From the NCBI GenBank assembly GCA_902464485.1, contig CABQJJ010000046.1:1-12319 (forward strand): a DNA stretch of 12,319 bases, written 5' to 3'. Origin of the DNA: an uncultured Collinsella sp. GTDB lineage: Bacteria > Actinomycetota > Coriobacteriia > Coriobacteriales > Coriobacteriaceae. Below, one piece after another: positions 6,738-12,129 of this stretch. The position numbers were made by a program, and so were the translations under genes. Numbering within the stretch: the first letter of the stretch is position 1; each line of letters begins with the position of its first letter. The notes beneath the pieces were generated by a model. It did not search any database and had not been told where the DNA came from. It saw only the letters and a list, made by a program, of their open reading frames with translations.

Positions 6738-7058
6738 CTAGAGCCCGGCCGGCCAACGGCTGGCAGCCAGGTCAACGTGCATGGGATCGGCAAACGCCAC
6801 GCCCTCCCCCAGCAGGAGCTCGCGCTGAGCATCGGGGCCGCCAAAGGCAAAGCCCTCGCAAATACGACCGTCGGCAAATACCACACGATGGCAGGGAATC
6901 TGACCAGGACGCGGATTGCCGTGCAGTGCATAGCCCACATAGCGCGCGCTGCGCGGACGACCGGCGAGCAGCGCCACCTGACCGTACGTGGCGACCATCC
7001 CCTCGGGAATCTGCTCGACTACCTCGTACACACGCTCAAAAAAGCCCTCAGATGCCAT
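6738..7058 (-). CDS. MGMT-family single-domain O6-alkylguanine-DNA alkyltransferase-like protein
   Basis: A 106-residue protein consisting only of the DNA-binding and active-site domain of O6-alkylguanine-DNA alkyltransferases; the N-terminal domain of Ogt/Ada is absent. Family residues are in place: TYGQVA (Y25), the DNA-intercalating arginine in RSARYVGYAL (R39), HGNP (N48), and PCHRV with the alkyl-acceptor cysteine C56. Alkyltransferase-like (Atl) proteins of this size usually have tryptophan or alanine at that position and only flag damage, so this one may still accept alkyl groups. ATG 7058 is chosen over the longer frame to 7094 because AAAGGAG lies about 7 bases upstream. It follows degV on the same strand after a 195-base gap holding a hairpin repeat, so it probably has its own promoter. 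Role in alkylation repair is inferred from the family. Confidence 0.88.
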   Translation of the reverse strand: MASEGFFERVYEVVEQIPEGMVATYGQVALLAGRPRSARYVGYALHGNPRPGQIPCHRVVFADGRICEGFAFGGPDAQRELLLGEGVAFADPMHVDLAASRWPAGL

Positions 7059-7206
7059 CGCCCACTCCTTTCCGTCCGGAAAAGCATAAAGCAAAATGAT
7101 CCCCGGGGACGGCAGGATTGCGGGCCATGTACGGCCTCCGTGCGACCAATGACCTACAATCCTGGTGCTCCCGAGGGATCAGACAACTCTGGCAGGCAGC
7201 GTTTGA

Positions 7207-7251
7207 CCAGATAAAACCTGCCAAAATAAACCTGTCCCTTTTTGGCAGGTT
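7207..7251 (-). repeat. Hairpin repeat, copy B; probable terminator of degV
   Basis: Minus strand: AACCTGCCAAAA pairs with TTTTGGCAGGTT over 12 pairs, loop AGGGACAGGTTTA, then TTTTATC. It starts 2 bases after the TAA of degV, so it is well placed to end that transcript. It is the inverted near-copy of 6619-6663, and the two copies flank the alkyltransferase-like gene. Confidence 0.88.
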
Positions 7252-7253
7252 GG

Positions 7254-8108
7254 TTAGTTGGCGGGGCGGAAGAAAGCTACAGCTACGGCACCGGGGCCTA
7301 CGTGGGTACCGATGGTGGCGCCAATGGTATGAACGGGCAACTCGCCCTCGGTGTGGCCAGCCCAAAGTGCCGCGCTGTCCTCGATATACTTCTTGAGCAC
7401 CGCATCCGAAAGGCCCGTATAACCGAGCGCCAGCGGCATGGAAAAGTCGATGCCGCCCGCTTTTTCGACCTTTTGGTTCAGCAGATTGCGGCCGTTCTTG
7501 GAACCGCGCGCCTTACCCAGCTGCACGATCAGGCCGTCCTCGGCGGCCACCACGGGCTTCACGTTGAGCAGCGTGCCCACAGCGCCCGCAGCAGCAGAAA
7601 GGCGACCGCCCCGCACCAAGTACTCCAGCGTCTCGAGCAGGCCGATGACGACCACGCGGTCACGGACGGCCTCGACGGCCGCCGCGATCTCGGCAGCGCC
7701 ACGGCCCTCGTCCACCAGACGCAGGGCATACTCAACCAGCACGCGCTCGCCCAGGGTGACGTTGTTGCTGTCCACAACGAACACGTCGCCGCCCGGCGCC
7801 TCGGCAAGTGCGGTACGGGCACTCTGATTGGTGCCCGAAAGCTTGGCGCCCACGGTAATAATCACCGCCTCGTCGCCGGCCTCACGCGCCTCGGCAATCG
7901 CCTGCGAAAACGCATATGGGTTGACCTGGCCGGTCTTGGGCAGCTCATCGCGCTCCACGAGCATCTCGTAAAAGCGCTGGTGATCGATGTCGACGCCATC
8001 CATATACACATCGGTGCCAAAGGTGACGGACAGCGGCAGGACACGCAGAGTGGGGTGCTCCACCGGCGACATATCGCTTGCGGAATCGGTAATAATGCGG
8101 ACGGACAT
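7254..8108 (-). CDS. DegV family fatty-acid-binding protein (FakB-like)
   Basis: The 284-residue product is a DegV-family protein. Members bind a fatty acid and, as FakB, present it to the kinase FakA, giving acyl phosphate for phospholipid synthesis from external fatty acids. Visible signatures: ITDSASDMS at 6-14, KLSGTNQSA at 89-97 (the SGT loop that holds the carboxylate), ETLEYLVRGGRLS at 159-171, LLNVKPVV at 180-187, and GTHVGPGAVAVAF at 267-279. Length is usual for the family. The frame opens at 8213, but ATG 8108 has AAAGGA 7-8 bases upstream and begins exactly at the conserved first strand, so it is the start. A MarR regulator lies 119 bases upstream on the same strand. No FakA kinase is in the window. 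The FakB role is established for the family; the bound lipid here is unknown. Confidence 0.92.
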   Translation of the reverse strand: MSVRIITDSASDMSPVEHPTLRVLPLSVTFGTDVYMDGVDIDHQRFYEMLVERDELPKTGQVNPYAFSQAIAEAREAGDEAVIITVGAKLSGTNQSARTALAEAPGGDVFVVDSNNVTLGERVLVEYALRLVDEGRGAAEIAAAVEAVRDRVVVIGLLETLEYLVRGGRLSAAAGAVGTLLNVKPVVAAEDGLIVQLGKARGSKNGRNLLNQKVEKAGGIDFSMPLALGYTGLSDAVLKKYIEDSAALWAGHTEGELPVHTIGATIGTHVGPGAVAVAFFRPAN

Positions 8109-8227
8109 AGCGAATCCTTTCTTGCGCAGGTCCCGCGCAGGGAATTTTGGCAGCAATGCCCCGGCACGGTATACGCGCTCAAACGGGACTATGCAGTTGT
8201 TAATGGGAAGCAAATGCCTTGGCGGCC

Positions 8228-8677
8228 TTAGATCTCGCGCAAGGTGTTGAGAATCGTACGCAGCGACGCATACATCTGCTCGCGCTGCTCCACGCCCATG
8301 GCCTTACCGGTGGTGTCGAGCACTTCGTGGATGATGCGGTCGGCCTCGTTCATGCTCTCACCACCCAGCGTGGTCAGGCGAACCGGGGCGCGGTACTTGA
8401 CGGCAGCATCGCCCGAGTCATCAACCTCGACAAAGCCGCCCTCCTCCAGGTGCGCCAGCGTGCGCGAAACGGCAGCGCGCGTCACGCCGGCCACACGAGC
8501 CAGGTCGGCGCCGGTCATGCCGTCTTTGCTGCGCTCCAGGTAGTACAGGCACATGACGTCGGAGCCCTTGAGGCCCAGCCTTGCGCCCTCGGACGTCTTG
8601 ATACGCTGAATCTCCTTGTAGAGCCCGCTAATCAGTCCGACAAAATCCTCAAAACGTGTCTCGTCGTTCTGCTGCAT
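8228..8677 (-). CDS. MarR-family transcriptional regulator
   Basis: A 149-residue winged-helix dimeric regulator. Helices for dimerisation occupy the first 50 and last 40 residues. The helix-turn-helix spans about 54-83 (MTGADLARVAGVTRAAVSRT, then LAHLEEGGFV), and the wing about 84-99 with DDSGDAAVKYRA, followed by LTTLGGE. The start at ATG 8677 is supported by the N-terminal helix; the ribosome site is modest (AAAGGCGG, GGCGG 9 bases upstream). It sits 119 bases upstream of the DegV gene on the same strand with no terminator between, so they probably form one unit. MarR proteins usually repress their own operon and respond to a small ligand; FabT, a MarR protein, senses acyl chains in streptococci, so a fatty-acid link is reasonable but only inferred from position. 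I could not identify a convincing operator. Confidence 0.92.
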   Translation of the reverse strand: MQQNDETRFEDFVGLISGLYKEIQRIKTSEGARLGLKGSDVMCLYYLERSKDGMTGADLARVAGVTRAAVSRTLAHLEEGGFVEVDDSGDAAVKYRAPVRLTTLGGESMNEADRIIHEVLDTTGKAMGVEQREQMYASLRTILNTLREI

Positions 8678-8782
8678 GGGAGACGACCGCCTTTCGCTTG
8701 CATAATGCTAACGGGTAAACATCTTAGCCGCATGTCCGAACCTCCGTACCCAAATATCCCAATTGTTAACCCATCAACATAA

Positions 8783-8821
8783 AAACCACCACAAAGGGGA
8801 CCGACACCTTTGTGGTGGTTT
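8783..8821 (-). repeat. 15-bp perfect hairpin repeat; probable terminator of the B3/4 gene
   Basis: AAACCACCACAAAGG (8783-8797) is the exact reverse complement of 8807-8821, with a 9-base loop. On the minus strand it is followed by more T (GGTTTTTATG), making a good intrinsic terminator 26 bases after the stop of the B3/4 gene. The plus-strand text GGGGACCGACACCTTTGTGG is a variant of the GGGGACAGGCACC element seen at 6696 and 9741. Confidence 0.88.
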
Positions 8822-8847
8822 GGGACATCAATAGGTTTTAGGCGCCG

Positions 8848-9567
8848 CTACAGCTCCACGCGGGGATTGTCGCGAGTGATAAGCGTCTTAACGACAACCG
8901 TCGCTCCCAGATAGCGCTCGAGCAGCTCGGCTAAGCGATCGATCGCGGCCTGACAGTCCCCCATGCGCTCGGGCTCTACACACTCAATCGCCAGGAACGC
9001 ATCGGCCGAATCGTCGGACAGGGCCGTTCGAACGCCATCGCGCCAGTTCCAGCAGCGGCACACGGCGCCCGCGTCATCGATGTAGGCGAGCTCGCCGGGA
9101 AGCGTCGGGTCATCCGCTTCCTCGCCAAGGGGCAGGAACGCATCCCCACCATCAGTGACCGTCAGGCGCAGATTGCCCTCGATAGCGCGCAGATCCTCGC
9201 CGCCTACGGGTAGCGCGTAGGTCAGCGACACCGTGTTGTAGATGTCGACCGCGGGCGTAATGTGACCCACCGGCTTGCCCTTGAGCACGCGCTTGAGCAA
9301 GTTCTCGATCGAGCAGCGGGCGCCTTTTTTAGTCTTGAACAGGCGATAGGCCTCGCGCCACGCCTTGACCGGCGCGTTCTCGCTGATTGTGTCGCTTGTC
9401 AGGTAGCGCTCTGCATCGATGTTGGCGCGGTCAAGCAGCGCGGCGATCGCATCCACGTCCTCCTGGGGAATCTGAGCCGTGGGCTTCATACCCTCCACGA
9501 CCACCACACCAACCGCTGCCTGCGGAAACAGCTCCCAAAATGAATCCTCGGCAATAAAGCTCTTCAT
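8848..9567 (-). CDS. Stand-alone B3/4 domain protein (PheRS beta editing-domain-like)
   Basis: The 239-residue product matches the B3/4 fold that, within the beta subunit of phenylalanyl-tRNA synthetase, hydrolyses mischarged Tyr-tRNA-Phe. Here it is a free protein of the COG3382 type with no synthetase catalytic or anticodon modules. Recognisable stretches: AWREAYRLFKTKKGARCSIE near 69-88, a core around GHITPAVDIYNTVSLTYALP near 101-120, and LPGELAYIDDAGAVCRCWNW near 156-175. The frame opens at 9594, but ATG 9567 has a GGGAG about 6 bases upstream and starts the conserved N-terminus. The gene is single, with its own promoter candidate and a long structured leader, and ends at a hairpin repeat. 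Trans-editing of mischarged tRNA is a family-based guess; substrate is unknown. Confidence 0.85.
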   Translation of the reverse strand: MKSFIAEDSFWELFPQAAVGVVVVEGMKPTAQIPQEDVDAIAALLDRANIDAERYLTSDTISENAPVKAWREAYRLFKTKKGARCSIENLLKRVLKGKPVGHITPAVDIYNTVSLTYALPVGGEDLRAIEGNLRLTVTDGGDAFLPLGEEADDPTLPGELAYIDDAGAVCRCWNWRDGVRTALSDDSADAFLAIECVEPERMGDCQAAIDRLAELLERYLGATVVVKTLITRDNPRVEL

Positions 9568-9605
9568 ACGTGCTCCCTTCACGATTCGCCCCAATGCGAA
9601 TACCT

Positions 9606-9668
9606 AAACAAAAAGCGCCCTTACGGCGGCCACCTTCAAAGTCCTACGGTGCCGCCACAAGAGCGCTT
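9606..9668 (-). promoter_or_regulatory. Long leader hairpin with U-tract (attenuator or terminator) before the B3/4 gene
   Basis: On the minus strand AAGCGC (9668-9663) pairs with GCGCTT (9618-9613). Inside, GGCGGC (9656-9651) pairs with GCCGCC (9630-9625), and ACC/GGT continues past a bulge. TTTTTGTTT follows at 9614-9606. This is an intrinsic terminator lying between a promoter candidate and the gene's ribosome site, about 40 bases before ATG 9567. It may be a regulated attenuator, the end of a short independent RNA of about 100 bases, or a second terminator for pckA. Confidence 0.65.
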
Positions 9669-9709
9669 ACGCTGTCCCCATCCGGAGAAGGGAACGATAT
9701 GTCAGGCGT

Positions 9710-9738
9710 ATTGTAACCCGAGTCATCCGCGCGAGCAA
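9710..9738 (-). promoter_or_regulatory. Promoter candidate for the B3/4 leader
   Basis: Minus strand: TTGCTC (9738-9733), 17-base gap, TACAAT (9715-9710), the latter five of six -10 bases. Transcription would begin near 9703, giving a leader of about 135 bases that includes the long hairpin. The -35 box overlaps the flank of the hairpin repeat at 9741-9773. Confidence 0.6.
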
Positions 9739-9740
9739 AA

Positions 9741-9773
9741 CCACCACAAAGGTGCCTGTCCCCTTTGCGGTGG
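9741..9773 (-). repeat. GGGGACAGGCACC hairpin repeat; probable terminator of pckA
   Basis: CCACCACAAAGG (9741-9752) faces CCTTTGCGGTGG (9762-9773) around a 9-base loop. The single irregular pair is A-C on the plus strand but G-U on the minus strand, so the stem stays intact only in minus-strand RNA, the pckA sense. TTTTGC follows the hairpin in that direction. It begins 19 bases after the pckA stop. The minus strand matches 6696-6723 over 28 bases. Confidence 0.85.
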
Positions 9774-9792
9774 ATATGGACTCGCGGCGACG

Positions 9793-11463
9793 CTAGTGGC
9801 GGAATCCCAGCAGCCCACGGCCGCGATGACGGGCCTCGACGGACACCTGGGCGTGCGGGCCGGCGGCTTTGACGGACTCGGGCAGGTGCGAGTACTTCTT
9901 CTCGAAGTTCTCCTCGAACATCACCGCCAAGTTGTGCGCGGCCTCGTCGTAGCGCGCGGTGCTCTGCCAGTACTGGCGCGGCACCAAGATGCCGTCGGGC
10001 ACACCGTGGCACGTAGTGGGAATGTCGACATTAAAGATGTCGTCGTGCAAGAACTCGCTGTCCTCGATGGTACCGTCGAGGGCGCGGGCCACCAGGGCAC
10101 GCGTGTAGGCAAGCTCGATGCGATGGCCCACGCCATAACCGCCGCCGATCCAGCCGGTGTTGACTAGATAAACGCGGGTGTGACCGTCGGCGATTCGCTC
10201 GCCGAGCATCTTGGCGTAGACCATGGGGTCGAGCGGCATAAACGGCTCTCCGAACAGCGAGGAGAACGTGGGTGTGGGCTCGGTGACGCCGACCTCGGTG
10301 CCGGGAATCTTGGCCGTAAAGCCCGTCACAAAGTGATACATGGCGGCGTCGGCCGTCAGGCGCGAGATGGGCGGCAGCACGCCAAAGGCATCGCAGGTCA
10401 AAAACAGCACGACGCTCGGGGTAGTGCCCATACCTTTGGTCCAAGCGTTGGGGATGTGCTCCACTGGGTAGGCAACGCGCGTATTGTGCGTGATGGAGAC
10501 GTCGTCGTAGTTAGGCTTGCGGCCCTCGTCGAGCACCACGTTTTCGCAGATGGCGCCAAAGCGAACAGCGTTGAAGATCTCGGGCTCGTGGAACGCATCC
10601 AAGCCCTCGCACTTGGCGTAGCAGCCGCCCTCGATGTTGAAGATGCCCATGTCGGACCAGCCGTGCTCGTCATCGCCGATCAGAAGGCGCGTGGGGTTGG
10701 CCGAAAGCGTGGTCTTGCCGGTGCCCGACAGGCCAAAGAACACCGCGGTCTCGTGCGTGACGGGATCCATGCTGGCCGAGCAATGCATGGGCAGTACGTC
10801 GTCCTCGACGGGCAGCAGGTAATTCATGACGCTGAAGATGGACTTTTTGATCTCGCCGGAGTAGCCGGTACCCGCGACCAAAATCACACGCTCCTGGAAG
10901 TTGATGACCACGGCGGCGCTGGAGTTGAGGCCCCTGATGGCGGGATCGCACTGGTAGCCCGGCGCGGCAAGCACGCAGAAGTCCGGCTCGCCGGTGCGCG
11001 CGATTTCGCGAGCGAGCGGGCGGGCGAGCATCTGCTTAATAAAGAGTGCCTGGCTGGCACGCTCGCAGGCGACAAGCAATCGGCGCGTGTGGTTGCGGTC
11101 GGCGCCCGCCATGCCGCGCGTGACAAACACATCGCGCTCGTTGAGATAGTCGACGATGCCGGCCTTGATGGTCTCGTAGCTCTCGACAGACAGCGGGCGG
11201 TTGACGGCACCCCAGGCGATCTTGTCGTGCACGTCGGGCGTGTCGGCGATAAAGCGGTCGTTGGGCGAACGACCAGTGCGCTCCCCCGTCTCGATCACCA
11301 GCGCGCCGTTGGAGGCCATGCGGCCTTCGTTGCGGCGGATGGCATGCTCGACGAGCTCGGCTGCCGGCAGGTCAACCAGCAGGCGGGGCTGATTCTCGGC
11401 GGGGTCTTCGACCAGCGTAATGCCAAAGTTGGACAGAACTTCTGCAGGGGTAACACCTGGCAT
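9793..11463 (-). CDS. pckA: Phosphoenolpyruvate carboxykinase (ATP)
   Basis: Interconverts oxaloacetate plus ATP with PEP, CO2 and ADP. In anaerobic gut bacteria it often runs toward oxaloacetate, fixing CO2 for succinate formation, but the direction here is inference. The 556-residue product is full length. Signatures: GEIKKSIF near 203-210, the kinase P-loop GLSGTGKTTLS at 244-254, LIGDDEHGWSD at 261-271 (metal-binding aspartates), EGGCYAKC at 278-285, and NTGWIGGGYGVGHRI in the C-terminal third, where the family more often has GGPYGVGKR. The GTP type has a different P-loop, so the ATP type is firm. The frame opens at 11577, but ATG 11463 has AAAGGAGG 4-5 bases upstream and starts the conserved protein. 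Two palindromes lie 41-90 bases upstream, suggesting regulation. A hairpin repeat follows the stop. Confidence 0.97.
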   Translation of the reverse strand: MPGVTPAEVLSNFGITLVEDPAENQPRLLVDLPAAELVEHAIRRNEGRMASNGALVIETGERTGRSPNDRFIADTPDVHDKIAWGAVNRPLSVESYETIKAGIVDYLNERDVFVTRGMAGADRNHTRRLLVACERASQALFIKQMLARPLAREIARTGEPDFCVLAAPGYQCDPAIRGLNSSAAVVINFQERVILVAGTGYSGEIKKSIFSVMNYLLPVEDDVLPMHCSASMDPVTHETAVFFGLSGTGKTTLSANPTRLLIGDDEHGWSDMGIFNIEGGCYAKCEGLDAFHEPEIFNAVRFGAICENVVLDEGRKPNYDDVSITHNTRVAYPVEHIPNAWTKGMGTTPSVVLFLTCDAFGVLPPISRLTADAAMYHFVTGFTAKIPGTEVGVTEPTPTFSSLFGEPFMPLDPMVYAKMLGERIADGHTRVYLVNTGWIGGGYGVGHRIELAYTRALVARALDGTIEDSEFLHDDIFNVDIPTTCHGVPDGILVPRQYWQSTARYDEAAHNLAVMFEENFEKKYSHLPESVKAAGPHAQVSVEARHRGRGLLGFRH

Positions 11464-11503
11464 GGGGCCTCCTTTAAAAGCGCGACACGTGGACGCGGCG
11501 CGC

Positions 11504-11521
11504 ACTTTACTCACGTAAAGT
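11504..11521. promoter_or_regulatory. Operator-like dyad near the pckA start
   Basis: ACTTTAC-TCAC-GTAAAGT, a perfect 7+4+7 inverted repeat, lies 41 bases before the pckA ATG. A -10-like TACAAC (minus strand 11529-11524) lies just upstream, so transcription would start within or next to the dyad, a repressor-type position. Its centre is 33 bases from that of the next palindrome. Confidence 0.5.
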
Positions 11522-11537
11522 TCGTTGTACCCGATAT

Positions 11538-11553
11538 GCAAAAACGTTTTTGC
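11538..11553. promoter_or_regulatory. 16-bp perfect palindrome upstream of pckA
   Basis: GCAAAAACGTTTTTGC is its own reverse complement, with the central CG and A/T-rich arms typical of LacI/GalR-family operators (compare the PurR and CcpA site style). It covers the -35 area of the presumed pckA promoter. Which protein binds is not visible from the window. Confidence 0.55.
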
Positions 11554-11603
11554 GGCAACGGCGAAGCGCCCGCCCAACGGTCAAAAATCACAGGCAAGCG
11601 GCC

Positions 11604-11716
11604 TAGTCATTGGGGACGTACTTAAACGGCTAGTCGTTGGGACACTCTTGAACAGGCAACAACCAGGGAGCGTCCCCGGATGCCAGCACATAAGGAACGT
11701 CCCCAAGTGACGACTA
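11604..11716. repeat. Composite repeat with TTGGGGACGT inverted pair and a direct copy
   Basis: TTGGGGACGT (11610-11619) is exactly inverted at 11697-11706. TAGTC precedes the left copy and TAGTCGTCAC, read on the minus strand, precedes the right one. Between them TAGTCGTTGGGACACTCTTG (11631-11650) is a degenerate direct copy of the left arm. The theme resembles a REPIN-like pair with a GGGAC core, related in style but not in stem to the other hairpin repeats. It fills the middle of the 350-base divergent region between pckA and the flippase gene. Confidence 0.6.
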
Positions 11717-11738
11717 CTGAATGGCGCCGCCGAAATTA

Positions 11739-11786
11739 TTGAACAACCTGTTCAAAAACACGACCGAATACCGCCGCGTCTATACT
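11739..11786 (+). promoter_or_regulatory. 17-bp dyad and -10 box of the flippase transcription unit
   Basis: TTGAACA-ACC-TGTTCAA (11739-11755) is a perfect 7+3+7 inverted repeat. TATACT (11781-11786) matches five of six -10 bases and lies about 30 bases before the start codon, but no decent -35 box is found at 16-18 bases. The dyad centre is about 45 bases before the expected start point, where an activator would bind. Confidence 0.5.
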
Positions 11787-11814
11787 AGAACGCAGCAATA
11801 GAAAGGACCTCATT

Positions 11815-12087
11815 TTGAGCATTACGCCCCTCGACAGCATCCGCCGTGCCATCGCCCGCCGCAATGGCGTCGCCGACCCCGCCGTAGCGAGCAACGGCAC
11901 CGCAAAGGCCCAGGGCGGACGTATCGAGAACGGCCTGTTCCCCGCCTCCCACACGGCCGAAGAGCTCGCGCGCATCCAGGAGCTGAGCCAGCGCAACGCC
12001 GGCGGCCCCGAAAGCAGCCAGGCCACGCGCCGTCGCCGCGAGCGCGATCGCGAGCCAGGCCCCATCCACCGCATGGTCAACGCCTGA
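11815..12087 (+). CDS. N-terminal cytoplasmic segment of an interrupted flippase gene, or separate 90-residue protein
   Basis: The frame starts at TTG 11815 with AAAGGA 7 bases upstream and runs 90 codons to TGA 12085. The product is hydrophilic, without membrane segments: a basic start (SIRRAIARR), a middle with HTAEELARIQELSQRNAGG, and an Arg-rich end (RRRRERDRE) before PIHRMVNA. Third-position G/C bias is strong throughout, so it is coding. The key oddity is that the same frame continues immediately after the TGA (WNRLLGAVYGGGFSMQEAEY) into the flippase. The likely reading is one gene with an N-terminal cytoplasmic extension broken by a nonsense change or sequence error; a separate small protein followed by a reinitiated flippase is the alternative. 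Confidence 0.65.
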   Translation: MSITPLDSIRRAIARRNGVADPAVASNGTAKAQGGRIENGLFPASHTAEELARIQELSQRNAGGPESSQATRRRRERDREPGPIHRMVNA

Positions 12088-12129
12088 TGGAACCGCCTGC
12101 TCGGCGCCGTCTACGGCGGCGGCTTCTCC

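Noticed and set aside
8700..8782. MarR operator upstream of marR
   Set aside because: Short palindromes (GTTAAC, CAATTG) and loose repeats of CCCAA are present, but no dyad of the length expected for a MarR site stands out.
9606..9703. T-box riboswitch before the B3/4 gene
   Set aside because: GGCGGCACCG faintly recalls the T-box antiterminator core, but the match is poor and there is no room or sequence for Stem I with a specifier loop.
10180..11625. Plus-strand open frame of 481 codons opposite pckA
   Set aside because: It is antisense to full-length PEP carboxykinase and lacks any recognisable domain; such long antisense frames are expected at this composition.
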